A DNA stretch of 38,841 bases from Verrucomicrobiia bacterium (GTDB lineage: Bacteria > Verrucomicrobiota > Verrucomicrobiia > Verrucomicrobiales > DEV007), in NCBI GenBank assembly GCA_020439995.1, contig JAGROY010000180.1, positions 13,499 through 52,339 of the forward strand. Reading direction: 5' to 3'. This document shows, in pieces, positions 9,066-16,075 of the stretch (the stretch's first letter is position 1; each line of letters starts with the position of its first letter). The position numbers and the translations under genes are program-made. The notes beneath the pieces are model-generated. The model did not search any database, was not told the origin of the DNA, and saw nothing but the letters and a program-made list of their open reading frames with translations.

Positions 9066-9484
9066 GATGATTTGATGTTCTCCTTTGCCTGTTTGATGAG
9101 TTGTTCGATCTTCTCCAACTCGGCGAGATCGAGGTTTTTATCCTTCATGCCGAGCATGCTCGACACCGCCTGCTCCACCGAGCCGTCATAGAACGTTTGC
9201 AGCAGCCGGTTCATTGCCGAATGCGCCGCCTCGCCGCGTTTTCGCACGGGACGGTAAATGTAAGAGCGCCCTTCCTTACGATAGGTCAGGTGCTTCTTTT
9301 CCAGTAGCACCCTGAGAATGGTGCGCACAGTCGCGTAAGTCGGCGCGTCCGAGAGTCCCTCCCATATCTCGCGCCCGGTGGCATGCCCCCGGGCATAAAC
9401 GATGTCCATAATCTGACGTTCTCGCCGGGAAAGTGCGGCCTCGCCAGTCCCACCCTTCCCTTCTTGGCCTGATGTTCGTTTCAT
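9062..9484 (-). CDS. BlaI/MecI-family transcriptional repressor
   Basis: A 140-residue winged-helix repressor with the family core LSRRERQIMDIVYARGHATGREIWEGL followed by YATVRTILRVLLEKKHL and the basic wing segment RSYIYRPV; the C-terminal helices are the usual dimerisation part. ATG 9484 is preferred over an in-frame GTG at 9502, because the longer form would place one of the two operator-like dyads inside the coding region. The stop codon overlaps the start of the M56 peptidase gene (ATGA). By analogy with BlaI-BlaR1, the dimer should repress its own operon until cleaved by the partner peptidase. No beta-lactamase gene is present here. Confidence 0.92.
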   Translation of the reverse strand: MKRTSGQEGKGGTGEAALSRRERQIMDIVYARGHATGREIWEGLSDAPTYATVRTILRVLLEKKHLTYRKEGRSYIYRPVRKRGEAAHSAMNRLLQTFYDGSVEQAVSSMLGMKDKNLDLAELEKIEQLIKQAKENIKSS

Positions 9485-9486
9485 TG

Positions 9487-9500
9487 GTGTAAAAATACAC
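9487..9500. promoter_or_regulatory. Operator-like dyad O1 (GTGTA-N4-TACAC) next to the repressor start
   Basis: GTGTA AAAA TACAC forms a 14-bp dyad just upstream of ATG 9484. It is identical (as an inverted copy) to the dyad at 9530-9543, and the centres are 43 bp apart, about four helical turns. BlaI/MecI dimers bind short dyads with TACA/TGTA half-sites, so this is very probably an autoregulatory operator. Confidence 0.7.
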
Positions 9501-9527
9501 ACATCCGCGCGAGCACGGCAAGGAAAA

Positions 9528-9545
9528 ATGTGTATTTTTACACAT
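9528..9545. promoter_or_regulatory. Operator-like dyad O2 (ATGTGTA-N4-TACACAT)
   Basis: A perfect palindrome with 7-bp arms around TTTT. Its inner 14 bp are the inverted duplicate of O1. It lies about 45 bp upstream of the repressor start, in the probable promoter region of the operon. Confidence 0.7.
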
Positions 9546-9619
9546 TTATTTTATGGTTTGGGAAACCGTGAGCCCGGCACTTTGATCCATCATTCGCCGG
9601 CCACCACAATGGGCGCGGA

Positions 9620-10492
9620 TCAGGTAGATTTCCTCAAAAGATCTCTGGCAGTCTGGCCCGGAAGAATTCGTCGAACAGCGATCGAGATACCGTGCTGCTT
9701 CATCTCGCGAGCGATCGCTTCATCGATCTGGTCGCGGGAGTAGCGGGATGAAAAATGGCCGAGTACCAACGTTTTGATCTGACTCCCGGCCACCATCTTC
9801 ATCACCTGATCGAGCGAACTGTGCTTGTTGCGCTTGGGATTTTCGGGATCGATTTCGGCCTCAGTCAGAAAGGTTGCCTCATGGATTAATATCTCCGCCT
9901 CATCGTAGCGGCCATCCCGTTCTATGGGTGTATCGCCCGAATAGATCAGCGCTGTCGAACGCGCCTCGTCCGTGATGGCAGAGTCACCAAGCTGCTGATG
10001 CACTGCCGCGATTTCTTCACCAGACCGACCAGAGAATTCCGACTTAAGCCTGCGACTGACGGCATCGACAGCATAACTCAAACTCTTGACCAGCCCCGGC
10101 TCGGCAGGCACGTGCCGGTTCGCAATCGTCCTCACGATGAGGTCGTGCCGCAATCGAACTTCCTGCCCTGCCTCAAGCGGAATCCACTGGGTGCCTGAAA
10201 CATGGGGATCGAACCGGGCGCTGAACTCAGCCATGGCCGGGAATGAGCCGCAGTCCTTTGGATAGTAAATCTTCAGACCAGCACGCGCATTCAGCTGATT
10301 AAACTGGAGCAGACCGGCGACGTGATCCCGGTCGGCGTGGGAAATGAAGACGTGGTTGACCTTGCGCGCCTTTTGCAAAAGCCCGGCGCTTACACCATCG
10401 CCACAATCGAAGAGAATGCCAAACTCACTAACGAAATACCAGGTCGAGAACAATGCCGTTGAATAGCCGGTGATGGTAAGGTGATTGGACAT
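9620..10492 (-). CDS. Metallo-beta-lactamase-fold hydrolase, RNase Z-like, with variant HxDxDH motif
   Basis: The start is set at ATG 10492 (MSNHLTITGYSTALF), giving 290 residues; the open frame continues upstream to 10579 without similarity. Family signatures of the RNase Z/ElaC branch are visible: the metal motif in FISHADRDHVAGL (His52-Ala-Asp-Arg-Asp-His57), ALIYSGDTP, the HEATF motif and GHFSSRYS near the end. The usual second His of HxHxDH is Asp here, so metal binding at site 1 may differ from tRNase Z, though Asp at this place occurs in other metallo-beta-lactamase-fold groups. It is 59 bp downstream of the 514-residue membrane protein and may be the last gene of the sigma-factor operon. 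Substrate not known. Confidence 0.8.
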   Translation of the reverse strand: MSNHLTITGYSTALFSTWYFVSEFGILFDCGDGVSAGLLQKARKVNHVFISHADRDHVAGLLQFNQLNARAGLKIYYPKDCGSFPAMAEFSARFDPHVSGTQWIPLEAGQEVRLRHDLIVRTIANRHVPAEPGLVKSLSYAVDAVSRRLKSEFSGRSGEEIAAVHQQLGDSAITDEARSTALIYSGDTPIERDGRYDEAEILIHEATFLTEAEIDPENPKRNKHSSLDQVMKMVAGSQIKTLVLGHFSSRYSRDQIDEAIAREMKQHGISIAVRRILPGQTARDLLRKST

Positions 10493-10551
10493 GCTGATTG
10501 AGCCCGAGCATTCAGCAGGATTCCAGCTTGCGCAAGACCATTGCCCGGGAG

Positions 10552-12096
10552 TCACTCGAACGAATAACGCCACACCCAATCGTAGCCGGTGGGATCTGCG
10601 ATTCCCGTATGCCGGTCGATGTCGGGCTCCTTCTTTCCTTTAGGGTGCGGTCGTCCGTTGTCATCCCGCTGGTCGTAGCCGACCGAATAGATGACGTATC
10701 GCCCGTCTTCCGTTCGATGATAACGCATCGGCTTTCGATCAACCGGGTCAACAGGAACTTCGGAAAGAAAATCTGGCATCAACGCGTCGAGATTCTCTGG
10801 GTAGGAACCGTTTGCAATGTAGAACCGTTCCAGTGCGCAGGCAGTGCCCATTTGCAAGAGCAGGCACTCCTGGGAAATCAGGCGCAGTGACAGCCCTCGC
10901 CATGGACCCTCAACTGCGGGCGACATGAATGAGTAGGGGCCGCTCGATTGTTGTTGTGAATCATTTCGTGCGAGAAGGATCTGCTCGAACTCCCCACTTG
11001 AAATGGGCAAGAGAACCTGTTGGCGGATCAATCTTGCTCCGGTCACCTTATTCTGATCCCACCAGCCGTCTGGATAAAGTCTCGGAAGAATCTCTTCGGA
11101 AGGAACCATATCAGCGGGCAAATCAGCCAACTTCGTGAGGGAGGTCGACTTCGCCAACTCAAGATAGTCAGACGACATAATGAGTTCCAGCTTCAACGCA
11201 TTCAGAAGGGATTCGCGCAATGGAATCCGGCTCAACTGGGACTCCAGGGCCAACAGTTGCTCTGGATTGGCGGTGCGCTCATTCAGGAGTTCCCAGACTC
11301 CTCGCTCCATTACCGCGACGAACGTTGACTCAACCAGCCAGCCGAGGAGAATTGAGTCGTTCCCCGTTGCCTCTGCCAGTCGGCAAATGATCCTCAAGCT
11401 GTCGACAGCGGTCTGCCCGTCAGCATTCCTCGCGGCGGCAATCGCCCGGAGCTTCAGCGTGGACGCTAAAGATTGCAGTGGGGCATAGTGAGGGACGGAA
11501 AGCGAAACGAGCGGGGAAACGCCTCGCAGGCGCTCTTCAAGGCGCGGAACAAGCAAGGCATGTTTCCGATCAATCGCTGAGGTCAGCTCATCGAAAACCG
11601 GCTGGTGAACTTTCATGCCCTCGATGATGTCAGCGGCAGCGTTGCCCGTATCGGGCACGGGCAGGAGACCGGTTTGCTCGAAATAGCGGCGCCAGGCGGC
11701 AAGGTCCGTCTTGTCTCCCAGCCGACCGCTTCTCGGAGGCCGAGGCCCGTCCTCTGCTTCATAAAAAATGGTAACTTCTCTAAGTCGCCGACGCTTTGCT
11801 CCAGACTCTCCAGCCTCGGTATCGCCATCGATTACCAAGGGGAGATCACGCAGCAATGGAATGGCACAGAAGTTCTCTTGGTCCGGCACTGGCGGTGCCA
11901 GGCTATCGGCAATGTCGAGCGAAATGCCATCGGCATTCAGCTCCGCTCTCATCTTCCGCCATGCCTTGGCGCCCCGGTAGTTTTCGACGGCGTAGAACAG
12001 GGCCACCAGCGTGACCAGCACGATAGCAGTGCACAGATAGCGCTTCAACATGCGGCGACTGAAGAGCCATTTGAAAAATCGGATGAACGACTTCAT
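10552..12096 (-). CDS. Membrane-anchored protein with GspG-like C-terminal segment, unknown function
   Basis: A 514-residue protein with one N-terminal membrane anchor (about residues 18-37) and a long helical, soluble remainder. The C-terminal part, ALERFYIANGSYPENLDALMPDFLSEVPVDP ... YVIYSVGYDQRDDNG, resembles the soluble end of type II secretion pseudopilins (GspG), where a similar segment binds calcium. The rest has no motif I recognise. It follows an ECF sigma factor and a small membrane protein on the same strand with a 25-bp gap, so it is likely a co-expressed cell-envelope protein. Not a pseudopilin itself: the N-terminal prepilin cleavage motif is absent. Confidence 0.75.
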   Translation of the reverse strand: MKSFIRFFKWLFSRRMLKRYLCTAIVLVTLVALFYAVENYRGAKAWRKMRAELNADGISLDIADSLAPPVPDQENFCAIPLLRDLPLVIDGDTEAGESGAKRRRLREVTIFYEAEDGPRPPRSGRLGDKTDLAAWRRYFEQTGLLPVPDTGNAAADIIEGMKVHQPVFDELTSAIDRKHALLVPRLEERLRGVSPLVSLSVPHYAPLQSLASTLKLRAIAAARNADGQTAVDSLRIICRLAEATGNDSILLGWLVESTFVAVMERGVWELLNERTANPEQLLALESQLSRIPLRESLLNALKLELIMSSDYLELAKSTSLTKLADLPADMVPSEEILPRLYPDGWWDQNKVTGARLIRQQVLLPISSGEFEQILLARNDSQQQSSGPYSFMSPAVEGPWRGLSLRLISQECLLLQMGTACALERFYIANGSYPENLDALMPDFLSEVPVDPVDRKPMRYHRTEDGRYVIYSVGYDQRDDNGRPHPKGKKEPDIDRHTGIADPTGYDWVWRYSFE

Positions 12097-12121
12097 GAGA
12101 TGTTTTTAGTGGATTGTTAGT

Positions 12122-12541
12122 TTAAGGAAGAAAAAGCCGACGATCATCGATCCATTCGGGTTCACGTTCCACTTCCCGGACGGTGGCCATTGATTCCAAC
12201 GATTCCCTCTCATCCTGCCACGCGATCCAGATCATCCTGCGCACCTCCAGCGCGTGATCGAGCTGGTCACCGGAGTCCGAACTACGTGGAGACTCTGCGA
12301 TCATGGCAGCAATGGAAGACGGCTGGCTGGCCGGGGTAGAAACCCGGAGAATCGCGATGATCACCCAGGCGGCAGCGAGAGGCAGCGCCACTGGTTTCGG
12401 AATGAAACTGAACAACAAGGCAACCGGAGAGACGCCATTGTTCCCTGATTCGGGGCATGCGGCATTCAGAATTTCAGCTCGCCATGACGGGGGCAGCGGT
12501 CGCAGCGGCTGTGAGCGGAATGGGTCTTCGAGATCGTTCAT
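12122..12541 (-). CDS. Small single-pass membrane protein, candidate anti-sigma factor
   Basis: 139 residues: a cytoplasmic stretch of about 50 residues beginning MNDLEDPFRSQPLRPLPPSW, one hydrophobic segment (about residues 50-66) and an acidic C-terminal region. ATG 12541 overlaps the stop of the ECF sigma-factor gene by 4 bp (ATGA), the typical arrangement for a sigma/anti-sigma pair. No zinc-binding HxxxCxxC motif is present, so the anti-sigma role is inferred only from position and topology. Confidence 0.65.
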   Translation of the reverse strand: MNDLEDPFRSQPLRPLPPSWRAEILNAACPESGNNGVSPVALLFSFIPKPVALPLAAAWVIIAILRVSTPASQPSSIAAMIAESPRSSDSGDQLDHALEVRRMIWIAWQDERESLESMATVREVEREPEWIDDRRLFLP

Positions 12542-13074
12542 GGGTCAATGGAAAATTCGCTGTAAACCGGCCCCAGTGCTGCCTGTAGTTTATCGATGCC
12601 ATAGCGGTAGCGGCTGACTGCGGTATTGGAGGGGATTTCTTCAGCGGTCGCGATTTCTTCAAATGTCAGCCCGGCGATCAATCTCAGATAAACCACGATT
12701 CGCTGCGGTTCTGGAAGCGCCAACAGAGCGGCAGAAAGATCCTCCCTCAGCCGGGCGAGATCAGGATCCGGCGATGGCGCAAAGAAACCTGTCGCCGACA
12801 TTTCATTCTCCAGCGCATGCACTTTCCGCTGCCGGGCATCGGCGCTGCGTGCGTGGTCGATGACGAGATTACGGGCGATGGTGAACAACCAGGCTTTCTC
12901 GTTCTGAACACCATCGCCCAGTGCCGCCGCCGCACTGCCAGCACCCAGCCTGACAAAGAGATCCTGCAACAGATCCCTCGCCTGCTCACAGGAACGGGTC
13001 CTTGCGCGAAAATACTGAAAGAGCACTTCCGCGTAGGTATCGTAGATCCGTTCCAGCTGTTGGCGGGCCGTCAT
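12538..13074 (-). CDS. ECF-type RNA polymerase sigma-70 factor
   Basis: 178 residues with both sigma domains of the extracytoplasmic-function group. Region 2 spans about residues 8-80 (YFRARTRSCEQARDLLQDLFVRL, AWLFTIARNLVIDHAR). Region 4 spans about 113-168 (LLALPEPQRIVVYLRLIAGLTFEEIATAEEIPSNTAVSRYRYGI), where the helix-turn-helix contacts the -35 box. It overlaps the candidate anti-sigma gene by 4 bp. By family knowledge it should direct transcription of a small regulon, often including its own operon (12541 to about 9620). Confidence 0.95.
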   Translation of the reverse strand: MTARQQLERIYDTYAEVLFQYFRARTRSCEQARDLLQDLFVRLGAGSAAAALGDGVQNEKAWLFTIARNLVIDHARSADARQRKVHALENEMSATGFFAPSPDPDLARLREDLSAALLALPEPQRIVVYLRLIAGLTFEEIATAEEIPSNTAVSRYRYGIDKLQAALGPVYSEFSIDP

Positions 13075-13178
13075 TACATGTTGAGACGGACGCCATCCTC
13101 CAGTTCTTCTAAAATAGTTCCACGAAAATCCGCCACGTTCTCAGCTTCGTGCCCCGTAGCAAATGCCTCTGGGATCAT
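13074..13178 (-). CDS. Possible 34-residue micro-ORF coupled to the sigma-factor start
   Basis: ATG 13178 opens a 34-codon frame (MIPEAFATGHEAENVADFRG...) whose TAA shares one base with the sigma-factor ATG (TAATG). This spacing would allow translational coupling, as in a leader peptide. The peptide matches nothing I know, and a chance ORF of this length is quite possible. Confidence 0.2.
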   Translation of the reverse strand: MIPEAFATGHEAENVADFRGTILEELEDGVRLNM

Positions 13179-13277
13179 CAGAAGTTCGACACTACTCGGT
13201 AAACCAATCGGGTGCGCCCTGTAGCCTCAACATTCTGTTGATGACTACGGCTTGTGCATGTGAGAGGCTGAAGCCCT

Positions 13278-13327
13278 GAGGGGGAGGGACGTTTGCCCCA
13301 CACGTCCCACTGGGTGCTCCCCCCCTC
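13278..13327. other. Nested inverted repeats in the 316-bp sigma/PSCyt2 intergenic region
   Basis: The gap at 13075-13390 lies between divergent genes. It contains GAGGGGG (13278-13284) paired with CCCCCTC (13321-13327), enclosing GGGACG (13286-13291) paired with CGTCCC (13303-13308). It may be a structured 5' leader of the gene at 13391 or a protein-binding region. Nothing else recognisable is seen in this gap apart from the micro-ORF. Confidence 0.4.
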
Positions 13328-13390
13328 GGAGCAGCGTTTGCATTAGTCCTTTGACCAGCAGTGCCGGAAAATGCTATCCATATCAAAAGT

Positions 13391-15934
13391 ATGCTCTCGC
13401 GTTTCGTCTGCGCAATTCTGGCGATCGTATCCTTGGCCGATGTGCTGTTGGGAGGCGAGTCAGCAACCGTGATTTCCGGCGAGCCTCTCTGGTCGCTCTC
13501 GCCCGTTGCAGATCCTACTCCACCAGCGGCGGGACATCCGATCGATGCTTTCCTCGGCAATCACCACGGCCCGCCCGCGCCGCGTCGCTTTCTGGTTCGG
13601 CGTGTCAGCTACGATCTCACTGGGCTGCCGCCATCGCCAGAGGATGTCGATGCTTTCGTCGCCGATCCGCGTGACGATGATGCCGCTCTGAGCGGACTGG
13701 TGGAAACCTTGCTCGCATCGCCCCACTATGGCGAGCACTGGGGGCGCCACTGGCTGGATGTGGTGCGCTACGCCGACACTGCAGGGGAGAACAGCGATCA
13801 TCCGCTGCCGCATGCCTGGCGTTATCGGAACTGGGTCATCGACGCCTTCAACCGCGACCAGTCCTACGATGATTTCGTGCGCGATCAGCTTGCCGGAGAC
13901 CTTCGACCAGAGCCAACGCCGGACAGCATCGTTGCCACCGGCTATCTGGCGATCGCGCGGCGATTCGGGCACAACATCGACGAAAGCATGCACCTCACTT
14001 ACGAGGATGCCATCGACAATATTGGCAAGGCATTCCTTGGGCTCAGCATCGCATGTGCACGCTGCCATGACCACAAGCATGACCCGATCCCGATGCGCGA
14101 CTACTACGCGCTCTACGGCGTCCTGCAGAGCACGCGCTTCGCCTTTCCCGGCTGCGAACCGACACAGCAGCCGCGCGATCTGGTGCCCATCGCTGTTCCA
14201 GAATTGCAGACCCGCCGTGCAAGCTGGCAGAAAGCGAAAGACGCCATCAGTGCGGAGATCGCATCCCTCACCGCGCGCGAGACAGAGATCGGTCGAACAC
14301 TTGAAGAAACAGTGCCAATGTTAGTATCGCAAGGCGACGTGCCGGATGCAGGTTCGGTGACGGTGAATGGGAGCCATCCCCTGCGGGTCAAAATGCAGGC
14401 TGGCGAGGTGTTGCAGCTTTCCATCCTGCCGCAGGAAAACCACGGCGCCGATACGACCGTCATCGACTGGCAAATCGAGACCGACGACGGCCGGGCCTGG
14501 TCGCCTGCTGATCTGATCGACACATTGCTCGAATCCAATCCCCAGAACGACTGGGCTTTTCTCGATATCAGTGGTGACTTCCCCCGCCTTCTCAACGAGC
14601 CCAATCCCGCAGTCGAGGGAAAGGCTGCGCTGCGCAGCTGGCATCGCGGCGGGGTTCCGTCGGTACTGGTGAACACCGCAACGGAGTCAGTCGACGCCTG
14701 GACAAAGTTGCCGCCGCGCACCTTTTTCGCGCATCCTGGTCCCGCTGGGCCGGTCGCCATCGCGTGGACCAGCCCGGACGATGTCGCCGTTACGTTGCGC
14801 CTGACGATTAGTGATGGCCACCCCGGTGGCGATGGAGTTGGCTGGCGGCTGGAGCATTTTCAGAACAAGCAGATCGCTGCCCGGTTCGCCCAGCTTGGCA
14901 ACCTCGCGAAACAACAGATCACCGCAGCGGAAAAGATGCGCGCCCACGCCGCCGGCGAACCGATGATGCCCGTCGCCTATGCCGTAAACGATGGCGTGCC
15001 CACGAACGCCCGCCTTCATGACCGGGGTGATCCAGAACAGCTGCTGGATGAAGTGCCACGTACTTTTTTGACAGCGTTAGGGGGTGGCGCGCTGGGTGAT
15101 GCGAATACCAGCGGTCGGCTCGCTCTTGCGAATCGAATTGTCGCAGCTGACAATCCACTGTCCGCGCGTGTCATGGTGAACCGCATCTGGACGTGGCATT
15201 TCGGTCGAGGCCTGGTGGCTACACCCAATGATTTCGGCACCCATGGCGCTGCTCCGACGCAACCCGAGCTGCTCGACTGGCTGGCCAGTCGCTTCGTCGA
15301 GAGCGGATGGAGCATCAAAGCGATGCACCGCCTCATCCTGTCGAGCGCAGCGTATCGCCAAGCTGCCGGGGACGATCTGGCGGCGGCGAAGTTTGCGGCT
15401 TTCAGCAGGCGGCGCCTCACAGCCGAAGAACTGCGCGACACCCTGCTCGCGGTGAGTAGCCAGCTCGACCGCACGCCGGGAGAAGAGCATCCCTTTCCAC
15501 CAGAGAGCAGCTGGAATTTCACCCAGCACAATCCCTTCGCTGATGACTACCCAAACGTGCGCCGCAGCGTTTATCTGATGCGCAAGCGCAACCGCTCCGA
15601 CCGCTTCCTCGCGCTCTTCGACGGTGCAGACCCAAATGCCAGCGTCGCCCTGCGCAACCTCACCACCGCTCCGACCCAGGCGCTCTACTTTATGAACGAT
15701 CCGTTCTTCCACAATTGCGCCACGAAGTTCGCCGAGCGCGTGCGCTCCGCTGCGGACGACACACCCGGTCGCCTGGACTTCGCCACCCGGGAGCTTTTCT
15801 CCCGTCCAGTTACACCGGATGAAATCGCTGATTTCGAAACCTTCGCGAAGGCGATGCCCGGCGATGAATCGGGGATCTGGAACGCCTGGGCTCGCGTTCT
15901 TCTGGGGAGCAATGAGCTATTGCACTTGGACTAG
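13391..15934 (+). CDS. Secreted PSCyt2/PSD1 (DUF1549-DUF1553) protein
   Basis: An 847-residue exported protein of a family strongly expanded in Planctomycetota and Verrucomicrobiota. ATG 13391 is chosen because it begins a signal peptide (MLSRFVCAILAIVSLADVLL); an in-frame GTG at 13361 would prepend 10 residues. The DUF1549 part (about residues 30-250) includes RRVSYDLTGLPPSPEDVDAF, HWGRHWLDVVRYADT and the cysteine motif CARCHDH (222-228). The DUF1553 part (about 555-835) includes NPLSARVMVNRIWTWHFGRGL and TPNDFGTHGAAPTQPELLDWLA. The N-terminal cytochrome c (PSCyt1) domain of many relatives is missing, and no DUF1501 partner gene follows. Members are thought to act in periplasmic polysaccharide or glycan degradation, but no biochemical role is firmly assigned. 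Confidence 0.9.
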   Translation: MLSRFVCAILAIVSLADVLLGGESATVISGEPLWSLSPVADPTPPAAGHPIDAFLGNHHGPPAPRRFLVRRVSYDLTGLPPSPEDVDAFVADPRDDDAALSGLVETLLASPHYGEHWGRHWLDVVRYADTAGENSDHPLPHAWRYRNWVIDAFNRDQSYDDFVRDQLAGDLRPEPTPDSIVATGYLAIARRFGHNIDESMHLTYEDAIDNIGKAFLGLSIACARCHDHKHDPIPMRDYYALYGVLQSTRFAFPGCEPTQQPRDLVPIAVPELQTRRASWQKAKDAISAEIASLTARETEIGRTLEETVPMLVSQGDVPDAGSVTVNGSHPLRVKMQAGEVLQLSILPQENHGADTTVIDWQIETDDGRAWSPADLIDTLLESNPQNDWAFLDISGDFPRLLNEPNPAVEGKAALRSWHRGGVPSVLVNTATESVDAWTKLPPRTFFAHPGPAGPVAIAWTSPDDVAVTLRLTISDGHPGGDGVGWRLEHFQNKQIAARFAQLGNLAKQQITAAEKMRAHAAGEPMMPVAYAVNDGVPTNARLHDRGDPEQLLDEVPRTFLTALGGGALGDANTSGRLALANRIVAADNPLSARVMVNRIWTWHFGRGLVATPNDFGTHGAAPTQPELLDWLASRFVESGWSIKAMHRLILSSAAYRQAAGDDLAAAKFAAFSRRRLTAEELRDTLLAVSSQLDRTPGEEHPFPPESSWNFTQHNPFADDYPNVRRSVYLMRKRNRSDRFLALFDGADPNASVALRNLTTAPTQALYFMNDPFFHNCATKFAERVRSAADDTPGRLDFATRELFSRPVTPDEIADFETFAKAMPGDESGIWNAWARVLLGSNELLHLD

Positions 15935-16075
15935 CACCTGACTCGCAGCAATTAAACGCATTACGCCTGCTCCATTCGTTCAGTTGGCTCAGAGATTGAC
16001 GCGATCGGCGTGAATCCCTATCCACAGGAGAATGACGGAACATTTGGTCAACTCCACCCGATTCACGATCGAATA

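Noticed and set aside
9485..9502. GTG 9502 as the BlaI repressor start
   Set aside because: The six extra codons coincide with the operator-like dyad; ATG 9484 fits the family N-terminus and keeps the dyad intergenic.
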